Counted from the stretch's first letter, positions 6,944 through 16,137 are shown. The stretch is DNA of 38,837 nt from Burkholderiales bacterium (GCA_016000195.1 JAECRO010000027.1:1-38837), one strand, 5' to 3'. Notes: generated from the sequence alone by a model not told the origin. Program-made: numbers and translations.

Positions 6944-9490
6944 ATGCTGAATCAACTACTTGCCGATTACCCAGCCTCGCCAGATAGTTTTGATGAAATG
7001 CTGGATGAGTCAAACCAACCGCGCGCGCACTGGCGCACTATATTGGACTGTCTGGCGCATGAAGCTCCTGATGTCATGCGCAAGCGCACCGAATCGGTGC
7101 AACGTCAGGTACGTGAAAACGGCGTTACCTACAACGTCTATACCGACGACAAAGGCATACAGCGCCCGTGGGATTTGAATGTGCTGCCGATGATCCTGCC
7201 GCACGACGAGTGGGCGGGCATCGAAGCCGCAGTCATTCAGCGAGCCACACTGATGAACCGGCTCCTGATCGATGTGTATGGCGAACAGAAAATGCTGGAA
7301 GAAAGGCTATTGCCACCGGCGCTGATCCATGGCCATGCCGGTTTCTTGCGTCCCTGCCACGGCATGCAGCACAAAGACGGTATCGCCCTGCACTTTTACG
7401 CCATTGATCTGGCCCGTGCGCCCAACGGCCGCTGGTGGGCCGTGGCTGACCGGACCCAGGCCCCCTCCGGGGCCGGGTATGCGCTGGAAAACCGGTCGGT
7501 CATTTCACGCACCTTCCCGGATTTGCTGCGTGATCTGAAAGTCCAGCATCTGGCGGGTTTTTTTGACACCATGCGCGACAGCCTGGCCCAATGGGGACGC
7601 CAATGCGCGGCCAGCGGCAACGATGGCGTTCCCCTGCGCAACAGTGAGGCGCCCTTGATTGTGCTGCTCACTCCTGGGCCTTACAACGAAACGTATTACG
7701 AGCAGGCCTACCTGGCGCGTTATCTGGGATTGCCACTGGTCGAAGGCAGCGACCTGACAGTGCGCAACGGGATGGTATGGCACAAGACCTTGTCCGGCAT
7801 GCAGCGCGTCCATGTGATCATGCGCCGCGTCGATGATGATTATTGCGACCCGCTCGAACTGCGCACAGACTCCGCATTGGGCGTGGCCGGATTGACCGAG
7901 GCGGCAAGGCGCGGCAATGTGCTGATCGCCAACAGCCTGGGATCGAGCCTGCTGGAGTCGGGCGCCTTGCTCGGCTTCTTGCCGGCCCTGTGCAAGCGCC
8001 TGCTCGGCGAACCCCTGAAGATGCCCTCCGTGGCGACCTGGTGGTGTGGGGAGCCCGCCGCACTGGAAGAGGTGATCAAGCGGCTGGACCAGCTCATCAT
8101 CAAACCAAGCATTCCCCAGCTTCGGCAATTTCCCGTCTTTGGCAAAGACCTGACGGGTGATGCGCGCACAGCGTTCATCAACAAGATGCGCGCCAATCCC
8201 AAGAACTATGTGGCCCAGGAGCTGGTGCGGCTATCGCAGGCGCCGATATGGAAACCCGGCGCGTCCAGCGGTTTGAGCGCTTGCGCCATCGGCCTTCGGG
8301 TCTATGCCTGCGCCACGCCGAAAGGTTATGTGGTGATGCCAGGTGGACTGACCCGGGTTGCGACGGGCTCGGATTCGCGCATCATCACCATGCAGCGCGG
8401 CGGTGGCAGCAAGGACACCTGGATACAGGCCAGTACGCAGGCCGAAGTCCACAGTCTGCTCAAGCGGACCATCACCAGCCAGGACTTGATACGCGACGAC
8501 ACGCATCTGTCGAGCCGTGTCGCGGAAAATCTTTTCTGGTTCGGCCGCAATGCTGAACGCTGCGACAACACGGCACGCCTTTTGCGGGTCGCACTGAATT
8601 TCCTGTTTCATGTCGGTGCCGCAAATCGCGGTGACGAATGGCCCACAGTGGTGGCGCTGTGCACGTGGTTTCACCTGATCGCTCCCAGGGAACCAGGCAA
8701 AAGCCAGAGGCAGGCTGACCAGCCGGAAGAAATACCGGGCGACACACAAATCGAAGCGGCACTGATGCTGGCGGTGGTATCGCCAGACGTTTCGGGACTG
8801 GCCAGGCAGCAGCAGCAGTTGTACCGCAGCGCCAGCCAGTTGCGCGAACGCTTCTCGGTCGACAACTGGCGCGCCCTTAACCAGATGGTCCAGGAGGTGT
8901 CCAGCGCGGATCACCAGCTGTCACAGTCGGAGACCATGACCATTCTTGACGATGCGACCACCTCACTGATGACCATGTCCGGGTTCACCCTCGATGGCAT
9001 GACGCGCGATCTGGGCTGGCGCTTTCTGTCCCTGGGCCGGCGCCTGGAGCGCCTGCAATTTCAGACTGTTGCCTTGCAGCATGCGCTGGGCATGGAAGCC
9101 AATGGCAGCCTGAACTGGCTGCTGGAGTTGTCCGACTCCATCATCACCTACCGCACACGCTATCGGGCGCAACCCGAGTGGCTGCCGGTGCTTGACCTGC
9201 TTTTGCTGGACGAGAGCAATACCCGCTCCATCCTGTTCCAGCTCGACGGCGTCTTGAAAAGCCTGAAAAAAATATCGCTGAACTACGGCCCGTGCGGCGA
9301 AGAGCAGCTGAGGCTGCTGAAGAACGAACTGGTCGCACTGACACCGGATACCGACCTCTATTGCGGCAACGCGCATTTGATTGATCTTTTATACCGTATC
9401 CAGATGGCCAGTGCGGAGATGTCAGAGCAAATCAGCGTGCAGTTTTTCAGCTATACCGGCACGCATCAAGACAGGACGCAGACAGCATGA
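6944..9490 (+). CDS. Circularly permuted ATP-grasp protein fused to alpha-E domain
   Basis: This 848-residue protein has two parts. Residues ~70-500 match the circularly permuted ATP-grasp family: RPWDLNVLPMILPHDEWAGI, HFYAIDLARAPNGRWWAVAD, TPGPYNETYYEQAYLARYLG, VIMRRVDDDYCDPLELR, NSLGSSLLESGALLGFLPAL and YVVMPGGLTRVA. From ~525 the helical alpha-E domain begins with LSSRVAENLFWFGRNAERCD and runs to the end. ATP-grasp enzymes join a carboxylate to an amine using ATP, so this is the likely amidoligase of the cluster. In many bacteria the ATP-grasp and alpha-E parts are separate genes; here they are one. The next gene overlaps by ATGA, so the two are translationally coupled. It is predicted cytoplasmic with no signal peptide. 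The exact substrate is not known. Confidence 0.94.
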   Translation: MLNQLLADYPASPDSFDEMLDESNQPRAHWRTILDCLAHEAPDVMRKRTESVQRQVRENGVTYNVYTDDKGIQRPWDLNVLPMILPHDEWAGIEAAVIQRATLMNRLLIDVYGEQKMLEERLLPPALIHGHAGFLRPCHGMQHKDGIALHFYAIDLARAPNGRWWAVADRTQAPSGAGYALENRSVISRTFPDLLRDLKVQHLAGFFDTMRDSLAQWGRQCAASGNDGVPLRNSEAPLIVLLTPGPYNETYYEQAYLARYLGLPLVEGSDLTVRNGMVWHKTLSGMQRVHVIMRRVDDDYCDPLELRTDSALGVAGLTEAARRGNVLIANSLGSSLLESGALLGFLPALCKRLLGEPLKMPSVATWWCGEPAALEEVIKRLDQLIIKPSIPQLRQFPVFGKDLTGDARTAFINKMRANPKNYVAQELVRLSQAPIWKPGASSGLSACAIGLRVYACATPKGYVVMPGGLTRVATGSDSRIITMQRGGGSKDTWIQASTQAEVHSLLKRTITSQDLIRDDTHLSSRVAENLFWFGRNAERCDNTARLLRVALNFLFHVGAANRGDEWPTVVALCTWFHLIAPREPGKSQRQADQPEEIPGDTQIEAALMLAVVSPDVSGLARQQQQLYRSASQLRERFSVDNWRALNQMVQEVSSADHQLSQSETMTILDDATTSLMTMSGFTLDGMTRDLGWRFLSLGRRLERLQFQTVALQHALGMEANGSLNWLLELSDSIITYRTRYRAQPEWLPVLDLLLLDESNTRSILFQLDGVLKSLKKISLNYGPCGEEQLRLLKNELVALTPDTDLYCGNAHLIDLLYRIQMASAEMSEQISVQFFSYTGTHQDRTQTA

Positions 9491-10449
9491 CCCATTTTTC
9501 AGCAGACGCTATTGCGCGCGCGCGTTACCGTGTCGTGCATGAAACCCGGTACGCTTATCAGAGCGTGGTCACGCTTTCGCAGCAATACCTGCATATGACG
9601 CCACGGTCTTTCCAGTATCAGCGAATCGAGTCGCATGAGATATGGGTTACTCCGATAGAAAATGATGGCGTTGACGGGATTGATTATTTTGGCAATAAAA
9701 CCAGGCAAATGACGATCACCGCACCGCATCAAAAGCTGTTGGTGCATGCCGAATCGACGGTCGTGCTCATGCAGAGGCCCGGCCTTGCCAGCATAAAGGG
9801 AACTCCTTCATGGGAGAGCCTGCGGGACAGGCTGCAGCAAGACACGGACCCGTCCATGCTCGATGCCTACCGCTACCTGTATGCATCGCCCCATGTCATT
9901 TGCAGCCTGGATCTGGAACAGTACGCGCGCATCAGCTATACGCGAGGCCGGCCACAGCTTGATGCGGCACTCGATCTGACCCAGCGCATCTTTGACGAGT
10001 TTGAGTTCGACGATACCGCGACCGATATTTCCACGCCCCTGGAAGAGGTGCTGAAAGGCCGTCGCGGCGTTTGCCAGGATTTTGCCCAGCTCATGATCGG
10101 CTGCTTGCGAAGCCTGGGCCTGCCTGCGCGTTATGTCAGCGGCTACATCCTGACGCACCCGCCTGCCGGGCAACCCCGCCTGATTGGTGCCGATGCGTCC
10201 CATGCATGGGTATCGGTGTTTTGCCCGGGGCTGGGCTGGGTTGATTTCGACCCGACCAACCGCTGCCTCGTGCAGCACGACCACATCACCCTGGGCTGGG
10301 GCCGTGACTTCAGCGATGTCACGCCGATGCGCGGCGTGGTCCTGGGCGGCGGCGAGCAGGATCTTGAGGTCCGGGTGACAGTCACGCCGCTGCCCCTGGG
10401 TGGCATGCAGCCGCAAGGCCGTGGCGCATTCGCAGCTTCTACTGGATAG
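9487..10449 (+). CDS. Transglutaminase family protein
   Basis: 320 residues. The N-terminal beta domain (YRVVHETRYAYQSVVTLSQQ) is the 'bacterial transglutaminase-like N-terminal' type and is followed by the core with Cys196 (RRGVCQDFAQ), His239 (ASHAWVSVF) and Asp255 (VDFDPTN), an intact Cys-His-Asp triad. The start overlaps the ATP-grasp/alpha-E stop codon by ATGA, a strong sign of one transcript and a joint function. There is no signal peptide, so it works in the cytoplasm unless exported by another route. It probably cleaves or rearranges the amide bonds made by the ATP-grasp ligase; this is inference from the gene pairing. Confidence 0.94.
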   Translation: MTHFSADAIARARYRVVHETRYAYQSVVTLSQQYLHMTPRSFQYQRIESHEIWVTPIENDGVDGIDYFGNKTRQMTITAPHQKLLVHAESTVVLMQRPGLASIKGTPSWESLRDRLQQDTDPSMLDAYRYLYASPHVICSLDLEQYARISYTRGRPQLDAALDLTQRIFDEFEFDDTATDISTPLEEVLKGRRGVCQDFAQLMIGCLRSLGLPARYVSGYILTHPPAGQPRLIGADASHAWVSVFCPGLGWVDFDPTNRCLVQHDHITLGWGRDFSDVTPMRGVVLGGGEQDLEVRVTVTPLPLGGMQPQGRGAFAASTG

Positions 10450-10571
10450 GCCACGACGCAGAGCCGCACCCCGTCAGGCCTGGGCAACACTTTGAAACGC
10501 GGCGATCCGTCGCCCCGGCGGAAAATATTTTTCGCCGCCTCTTATTTAATTTCACACACTGAACACTCACC
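10450..10571 (+). other. Intergenic gap with GC-rich hairpin
   Basis: This 122-base gap separates the second transglutaminase gene from the SHOCT gene. It holds an imperfect hairpin around 10517-10539 (GGCGGAAAA, TAT, TTTTCGCCGCC), which could end the upstream transcript. An AT-rich stretch follows (CTTATTTAATTTC). No good ribosome site is seen before the next ATG. Confidence 0.4.
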
Positions 10572-11495
10572 ATGAAGCAACTTTCAAGCAGCGGCCTGCA
10601 GGCAGTCAACGATATTGCCCTGCGCCACGGATTCAGCACGGATGCGGTCTTGAGCATGCTGGACTCCGTCATCAACGGAAACGGCAGCATGGCCCAATTC
10701 AACCACCCCGAGTTCAGCGGCTCCGGCCAGTGGATGAGCGGCGGCATGACCATGGTGTCCGACATGTTCAACAACCAGCTCAAGGGCCGCGTCGATTCCC
10801 TGTGTTCCGAGCTGGCACGGCTGGTGGCAAACCAGCCCGACTTGCTCAGACCGGCAAGCTTCCAGTCGCAAAACCAGGGCGGCCAGCAGCAGAGCAACCA
10901 TGCCGGCGAGCCATTCCAGAACGGCAACGCGGCCATGAGCCCTGCCGCGAGCCTGTTTGTGCCGCCAGCCCCGGGAACTTCGGCGGACTGGTGGCCGTCT
11001 GATTTGCGCTGGCCCAACAGCACGGGTGCCCAGAACGGCGTTCGCTATGCGTACTTCGCCCAAGCGCGACGCCTGGCCATCGAGCTGAACGGCAAAGTGA
11101 CCGTCTATGACACCCAGGACCACCAGATCGGCGGCTTCTCACAGCAGCAATCCTACGGCGGCTCGGTCACTTTTTCCAGCCAGTATGGCATGGTCGATGT
11201 GACCCGGCTGCCTGTCGTGTCGGTCGATGGCATTCAGCAAAACACCAACGGCTTTGGCAATGCGCAGGCCACTGGTTCAGAATTTTCGCCCGAACAATTT
11301 TCGCCCTCCCCGCCCGCAGCCCCTGCTCCCCCCGCTTACTCCTGCGCCGCTCCGCAGAAGCAGCCCGGCAACGCCATACCGGCAGATGCCGATATTTTCC
11401 TCATGATCGAAAAGCTTGCCGACTTGCGCAGCAAAGCCATCATCAGCGAGCAAGAGTTCAACACGAAAAAGACTGAATTGCTGGCGCGGCTGTAG
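10572..11495 (+). CDS. SHOCT-domain protein of unknown function
   Basis: 307 residues. The N-terminal ~90 residues are helical and start with a region unlike any family I know (ALRHGFSTDAVLSMLDSVIN). A Gln/Asn-rich linker follows (~95-125). The middle (~155-215) is a small beta-rich part with QARRLAIELNGKVTVYDTQD and HQIGGFSQQQSYGGSVTF. A Pro/Ala-rich linker leads to a C-terminal SHOCT motif (DIFLMIEKLADLRSKAIISE, then EFNTKKTELLARL), a short two-helix domain usually at protein ends and thought to mediate oligomer contacts. No signal peptide or membrane segment. It lies between two transglutaminase genes on the same strand, so it may belong to the same system. I do not know its function. Confidence 0.85.
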   Translation: MKQLSSSGLQAVNDIALRHGFSTDAVLSMLDSVINGNGSMAQFNHPEFSGSGQWMSGGMTMVSDMFNNQLKGRVDSLCSELARLVANQPDLLRPASFQSQNQGGQQQSNHAGEPFQNGNAAMSPAASLFVPPAPGTSADWWPSDLRWPNSTGAQNGVRYAYFAQARRLAIELNGKVTVYDTQDHQIGGFSQQQSYGGSVTFSSQYGMVDVTRLPVVSVDGIQQNTNGFGNAQATGSEFSPEQFSPSPPAAPAPPAYSCAAPQKQPGNAIPADADIFLMIEKLADLRSKAIISEQEFNTKKTELLARL

Positions 11496-11619
11496 CCCGG
11501 CCTGTGCTCAGGGCCCGCCCATTTCATGCAGCAGCGCCATCGGCGCGAAAGCGGCAAGGGCTTTGGCCGCAGTCATTGCCGCGCCAGTTTCATGGCATGG
11601 CCAGCAAACCACCCATTAG

Positions 11620-12519
11620 ATGATTGATACCCAAAACAACAACGCCAACGGCGCCCTGTCACCCCAAAACGGCGCCGTACCGGCCGGCTATGCCACGCAA
11701 GCGCCGAACAGCAACCGCTTGCAAATCGACTGCACACTGGACTACGTTATCGACGCCCCCTCCGAATTTGTCTTTTTGATCCATGTGGCGCAAGGCATGG
11801 GCCAAACCCTGATTCAGGAAACGCTGCAAATCGAACCGCAGATCCCCTTTCATACCTTTTCCGATGACCGCTCGGGCAACCGCTTTCTTCGGCTGCAGGC
11901 GCAGGCAGGCCCGCTCAAGCTGGTCTACCGGGCCCTGGTCGACCGCCTGATTGAACCCGTAGACATCAACGCGCCCGAAGTGCCGGTGCATGACATTCCT
12001 GACGATGTGCTGCATTTCCTGATGCCCACACGCTATTGCGAATCCGACCATCTGGGGCCGAATGCCGCCGAACTGTTCGGCCTGCTTCCGCAGGGCTATT
12101 CACGCGTCCAAGCCATCTGCGAGTGGGTGCGCGGCAACATCGAATACCGCATCGGTTCGACCACGGCCACGACCACGGCGCGCGACGTTTTCATGCAGCG
12201 CGCGGGCGTCTGCCGCGATTTTGCGCACCTGGCGGTCACGTTTTGCCGGGCGCTGAACATTCCGGCCCGGCTGGTCAGCGGCTACGCGCGTTTCGATGAG
12301 CCGCCACCCGACTTCCACGCGATTTTTGAGGCTTACCTCGGCGGGCGCTGGGTGCTGTTCGACCCGACGGCCATGTCGCCTTTGGACCAGGTGGTGCGTC
12401 TGGCCAACGGGCGGGATGCGAAGGATGTGGCGTTTGCCACCATCTTCGGCCCCGCGCGCATGACCTCGATGAGCCCCGAGGTCGTGCTGGTGAACCAGAA
12501 CATCGCGGTCACAGCGTAA
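11620..12519 (+). CDS. Transglutaminase family protein (third in the cluster)
   Basis: 299 residues. A divergent N-terminal beta domain (LDYVIDAPSEFVFLIHVAQG) precedes the core with Cys198 (RAGVCRDFAH), His233 (PDFHAIFEAY) and Asp248 (VLFDPTAMS), so the triad is intact. The sequence around the active site differs from the two other copies (DFHAIFEAYLGGRW rather than HAWVSVF or HAWTEVY), placing it in another subgroup that cannot be swapped with them by simple paralogy. It is the last plus-strand gene of the cluster, separated by 124 bases from the SHOCT gene, and faces galE. No signal peptide is seen. Confidence 0.92.
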   Translation: MIDTQNNNANGALSPQNGAVPAGYATQAPNSNRLQIDCTLDYVIDAPSEFVFLIHVAQGMGQTLIQETLQIEPQIPFHTFSDDRSGNRFLRLQAQAGPLKLVYRALVDRLIEPVDINAPEVPVHDIPDDVLHFLMPTRYCESDHLGPNAAELFGLLPQGYSRVQAICEWVRGNIEYRIGSTTATTTARDVFMQRAGVCRDFAHLAVTFCRALNIPARLVSGYARFDEPPPDFHAIFEAYLGGRWVLFDPTAMSPLDQVVRLANGRDAKDVAFATIFGPARMTSMSPEVVLVNQNIAVTA

Positions 12520-12538
12520 AAAGCGCAGCAGATGCGGC

Positions 12539-12575
12539 CTGCGAAAATTCGCAGATACTATCAAATTAATAGCTG
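12539..12575. repeat. Hairpin plus dispersed palindromic repeat between convergent genes
   Basis: CTGCGAA-AA-TTCGCAG (12539-12554) is a perfect short stem. It is followed at 12557-12575 by ACTATCAAATTAATAGCTG, one copy of the short palindromic repeat (GCTAT...ATAGC) seen elsewhere in this window. It lies between the convergent transglutaminase and galE genes and could help end both transcripts, though there is no long T run. Confidence 0.6.
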
Positions 12576-12615
12576 AATATGCATGCCAGCCGTGCGCAGG
12601 AGGCATGTTTCACCG

Positions 12616-13626
12616 TTATTTATACCCATCCGGGTTGCCGCTTTGCCAGCGCCAGACATCGCTGCACATGTCGGCCAGACTGTGCTTTGCGCGCCAGCCC
12701 AGCAGGTCAGTGGCTAACGCTGTCCCGGCGTAGCACTGCGCTACATCGCCAGCGCGGCGCGGGGCGATTTCGTAGGGAATGGCCTGGCCGCTGGCCTGCT
12801 CAAACGCGCTCACCACCTCCAGCACACTGTTGCCCCGGCCAGTACCGAGGTTGACGGTAAAGCTTTTCCCTTTTTCCAGCAGCGCCTGGAGCGCGGCCAC
12901 ATGCCCTTCGGCCAGATCCTGCACATGGATGTAGTCGCGCACGCCGGTGCCATCCGGCGTGGGGTAGTCGTTGCCATACACGTTCAGGAAAGGCCGTTTG
13001 CCAATCGCCACCTGGGCGACGAAAGGCATCAGGTTGTTGGGAATGCCGCTCGGGTCTTCGCCAATCAGGCCGCTGGGGTGGGCGCCTACCGGATTGAAGT
13101 AGCGCAGCACGCCCAGTTGCCATGACGGCTCGGCCGCCTGCATCGCCGCCAGGATGTCCTCGATCACCAGCTTGGTGTGGCCGTAGGGGTTGGTGTGCTG
13201 GCGCGGAAAATCCTCGGTGATCGGTACCGAAGCGGGGTCGCCGTAGACTGTGGCGCTGCTTGAAAACACCAGCGTCCTGCAATCTGCCGCCTGCATCGCT
13301 TCCAGCAGGCTGACCGCGCCGCCAACGTTGTTGCGGTAATACTTCAGCGGCCGGGCGACGCTTTCGCCGACGGCCTTGTCGCCGGCAAAGTGCAGCACGG
13401 CGGCAATTTCATGGCGCAGCAGCAGGTCCGTGACCCATGGCGTGTCGAGCACATCGCCTTTTTCGCACACCACGGCCTGCCTGGTGATCTGCCGAAGGCG
13501 CTCAAGCACGGCCGGGTGGCTGTTGGAAAAGTTGTCCAGAATGACCGGGGTGAAGCCCGCGTCAATCAGTGCAACACAGGTATGGCTGCCGATATAGCCG
13601 GCACCGCCGGTTAAAAGTATGTTCAT
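12616..13626 (-). CDS. galE: UDP-glucose 4-epimerase
   Basis: 336 residues from the ATG at 13626, the usual GalE length. It interconverts UDP-glucose and UDP-galactose with bound NAD. The Rossmann motif TGGAGYIGSH is near residue 6, and the catalytic YxxxK is in NPYGHTKLV. Also present are LRYFNPVGAHPSGLIGEDP and RDYIHVQDLAEGHVAAL, both diagnostic for the short-chain dehydrogenase-like epimerase. An upstream in-frame extension of 30 residues has no family similarity, so I start at MNILLTGG. It stands alone between the transglutaminase cluster and the metallopeptidase gene; it supplies galactose for surface polysaccharide or for galactose use. Confidence 0.97.
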   Translation of the reverse strand: MNILLTGGAGYIGSHTCVALIDAGFTPVILDNFSNSHPAVLERLRQITRQAVVCEKGDVLDTPWVTDLLLRHEIAAVLHFAGDKAVGESVARPLKYYRNNVGGAVSLLEAMQAADCRTLVFSSSATVYGDPASVPITEDFPRQHTNPYGHTKLVIEDILAAMQAAEPSWQLGVLRYFNPVGAHPSGLIGEDPSGIPNNLMPFVAQVAIGKRPFLNVYGNDYPTPDGTGVRDYIHVQDLAEGHVAALQALLEKGKSFTVNLGTGRGNSVLEVVSAFEQASGQAIPYEIAPRRAGDVAQCYAGTALATDLLGWRAKHSLADMCSDVWRWQSGNPDGYK

Positions 13627-13883
13627 GGAAGTGATGTACCCGATGGGAAGATGCCTGAAGGATTTGCTCTGCTTGCGCGCAGCCATCGTATCTGGCTGCA
13701 GGGCAGCACCATGCATTTTATGCGCCCAATTGCGACAAAATCATGATGAAATCAGCCTCCTGCGCAATCCCTGCCTGCACAAGCTGCTATGAATTCAGGA
13801 GTTCACAAGCTGCCACGAAAAAACCCGAACGCGGCCGAAACGGCATTGCTGAAAGGCAAACGCCGAAAAACCAGCGCCCGCTT

Positions 13884-14774
13884 TTACAAGTTCCGGGCGC
13901 CGAAGGTGTCGCAGGCCTTGACGGTGCCGTTTTTCAGGCCGGCATCGAACCAGCGCTGGCGCTGGGCGCTGGTGCCGTGGGTAAAGCTTTCGGGCACCAC
14001 GGTGCCACCGCCGGAGCGTTGCAAGGCATCGTCGCCGATTTTGGCTGCCGCGTTCATGGCTTCTTCAACGTCGCCCTGCTCCAGAACCTGGCGGGCGCTC
14101 TGCGCATGATTGGCCCAGACGCCGGCGAAGCAGTCGGCCTGCAACTCCAGGCGCACGCTCAGGACGTTGTATTCGACCTTGCTGACGCGGCCGCGCATCT
14201 GGTCCATCTTGCCGCTGATGCCGAGCAGGTTCTGCACATGGTGGCCGACCTCATGGGCAATCACGTAGGCCTGGGCAAAATCGCCGGGGGCGCCGAGCTT
14301 GCTTTTCAGGGTTTCATAAAAACCCAGGTCGATGTACACCTTCTGGTCGCCGGGGCAGTAAAAAGGCCCCATCGCCGCCTGGCCCTGGCCACAGGCGGTT
14401 TGCGTGGCGCCGCGAAACAGCACCAGCCGGGGTTCGCGGTAAGTGCCGCCGCTTTTGGCGAACACATCCTTCCAGACATCCTCGGTATCCGCCAGCACGG
14501 TCGAGACGAATGCGGCCATGCGGTCATCGGCAGGCGGGCGCTGCGCGGGCGTTTGCGGCTGTACCTGCGCCGTGGGCGCACCACCGCCGCTGAGCATGCT
14601 CAGGATCGTGAGCGGGTTGATGCCGAAAATCCAGCCGCCCAGCAGCGCCACCACGATGGTGCCGATGCCGATGCTGCGCCCGCCCAGCAGGCCGCCACCG
14701 CCGCCAAAACCTCCGCCGCCGTCGCTGCGCCGGTCCTCGACATTGTCAGATTCGCGATTGCCTTCCCATTTCAT
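13884..14774 (-). CDS. ypfJ: Neutral zinc metallopeptidase, YpfJ/KPN_02809 family
   Basis: 296 residues. It starts MKWEGNRESDNVEDRRS followed by a Gly-rich stretch, a single N-terminal membrane segment (~35-60, IGIGTIVVALLGGWIFG), then a soluble domain with the zinc motif HEVGHH (HExxH) in VIAHEVGHHVQNLLG. It continues with RLELQADCFAGVWA, where the Glu is the likely third metal ligand, and DDALQRSGGGTVVPESFTHG; all match the family. The C-terminal domain therefore probably faces the periplasm. GGAGG lies 4 bases before the ATG. The natural substrate of this family is not known. A long frame on the opposite strand (13743-14909) is a shadow. Confidence 0.95.
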   Translation of the reverse strand: MKWEGNRESDNVEDRRSDGGGGFGGGGGLLGGRSIGIGTIVVALLGGWIFGINPLTILSMLSGGGAPTAQVQPQTPAQRPPADDRMAAFVSTVLADTEDVWKDVFAKSGGTYREPRLVLFRGATQTACGQGQAAMGPFYCPGDQKVYIDLGFYETLKSKLGAPGDFAQAYVIAHEVGHHVQNLLGISGKMDQMRGRVSKVEYNVLSVRLELQADCFAGVWANHAQSARQVLEQGDVEEAMNAAAKIGDDALQRSGGGTVVPESFTHGTSAQRQRWFDAGLKNGTVKACDTFGARNL

Positions 14775-14884
14775 GCTGCCTCCGGGTACAAGATAGTGAA
14801 CGCGCCGGCGCTACTGGCAAGCAGCGCGCACGAGAGGGGGAAATTCAGGGGCGGATGGGTTTGTTGTACGCGCATTCATGCCAA

Positions 14885-15097
14885 TCACTTGCTTTCCAGT
14901 ATCCACTGAATGAAGTATTTGGCGACAAAGCCCACCATGCCGAAAGCCAGGCCCAGAAAAATCACGAAAGTGCCGAACTTCCCCGCCTTCGATGACCACG
15001 CAAGCTGGCTGATGATGAACAGCATATAGAGCATGAAAGCCCCCACGCCAAACGACAGGCCAAAGGCGGCAACCTGCTCCTCCGAGTAACCGAACAT
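14885..15097 (-). CDS. DUF2788 small membrane protein
   Basis: 70 residues from the ATG at 15097, or 71 from a GTG just before it. It has two hydrophobic helices (about AAFGLSFGVGAFMLYMLFII and FGTFVIFLGLAFGMVGFVAK) and ends WILESK, matching the DUF2788 family of small inner-membrane proteins. The stop of the DUF2189 gene and this start overlap as TGATG, so the two are translated together. Its role is unknown; the coupling suggests the two membrane proteins act together. Confidence 0.88.
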   Translation of the reverse strand: MFGYSEEQVAAFGLSFGVGAFMLYMLFIISQLAWSSKAGKFGTFVIFLGLAFGMVGFVAKYFIQWILESK

Positions 15098-15966
15098 CAC
15101 GCGGCTCCAGCAGGCGGAAGGCGTTCGGGCAGCGCGCTGGCATCCACCAGATCACGGTAGGCGTGCCAGCTGGCGTGGCCCAGCAGGGGCAGCACCACGA
15201 TCAGGCCCAGCAGCAGCGTACACAGGCCCAGCAGTGTCAGCCCCATGATCAGCGCGGCCCACAAAGCCAGCGGGACGGGATTGGTCAGCACCGCCTGCCA
15301 GCTGGTCAGCACCGCCTGCAGCACATCGACCCGGCGGTCGAGCAGCAAGGGCATGGCGATCACGCTGGAGGCAAAAATCGGCGCAGCCAGCAGGCCGCCC
15401 ATGGTGAGCCAGAGTTCAAACACATAGTAGCCCGGGGCCAGCACGACATGGCGCAGAAAATCCAGCGGCGTGTTGATGGGTTGAGCTGCCAGAAGCGTAA
15501 TCAAGGCGGCCGATGTCAGCACCCAGCCGGTGCCGGCCAGTGCCAGCAGCAGGCCAAAGCGCACCATGCTCCAGTAGCCGCCCCTGGCCGCATAACGCGA
15601 GTATTGCCAGCGCGTCCAGGTATTGATGATGAGCTGCAGATTGACCGGCTCGCCGCGCTCAATGGCCCGGCTGATGGCGTACAGGCTGGTGGCCAGTACC
15701 GGCGCCACCACCAGAAAGCCCGAAAAAGCGCCGGCCAGCAGCCAGAACTGGTCGCGCGCCGCCAGCACCAGCAGGCCGCCAAAAGCCGCAGGCACCAGAC
15801 CATGCAGCAGGCTCAGCCAGCCGCCGTGCCGCATGTCCCGCGCACCGCGCACCAGCCAGCTCAGAGGCTGGGCAAGGCTGATGCTGCGAATGTCAGGCAG
15901 CGCCAGAGCGCCACGGCTTGCCGGCGGCGGAAGGGGTGAAAGAGGGGGGAGTTTGGAAGGAGGCAC
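15097..15966 (-). CDS. DUF2189 integral membrane protein (first of two)
   Basis: About 289 residues from a GTG at 15966; an upstream GTG at 16005 adds 13 residues but has no ribosome site. It has six or so hydrophobic segments and the family signatures: an N-terminal PLSWLVRGARDMRHGGWLSL before the first pair of helices, a middle FGLLLALAGTGWVLTSAALI, and the C-terminal LLGHASWHAYRDLV that also ends the second copy at 17095. It is predicted to lie in the inner membrane. The gene is followed by DUF2788 with overlapping codons. The function of the family is unknown. Confidence 0.85.
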   Translation of the reverse strand: MPPSKLPPLSPLPPPASRGALALPDIRSISLAQPLSWLVRGARDMRHGGWLSLLHGLVPAAFGGLLVLAARDQFWLLAGAFSGFLVVAPVLATSLYAISRAIERGEPVNLQLIINTWTRWQYSRYAARGGYWSMVRFGLLLALAGTGWVLTSAALITLLAAQPINTPLDFLRHVVLAPGYYVFELWLTMGGLLAAPIFASSVIAMPLLLDRRVDVLQAVLTSWQAVLTNPVPLALWAALIMGLTLLGLCTLLLGLIVVLPLLGHASWHAYRDLVDASALPERLPPAGAA

Positions 15967-16137
15967 GATGGGCCTGGAGCTTACCTGCAAATACCGGCGC
16001 AACACTTGATTTAAGGCAAGCTTGCAAAAATAGCAGCGGCCTGGCCGGGTCTGGCGCCCTCACTGTTGACCCTTGTCAAGGACAGGACTCCCTTCCTGGC
16101 GCATCATGAACCCATAAATACCAAGGAGATGACTTCA

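Noticed and set aside
13743..14909. A 388-codon plus-strand frame over the metallopeptidase
   Set aside because: The minus strand carries the HExxH peptidase; the plus frame is a shadow.
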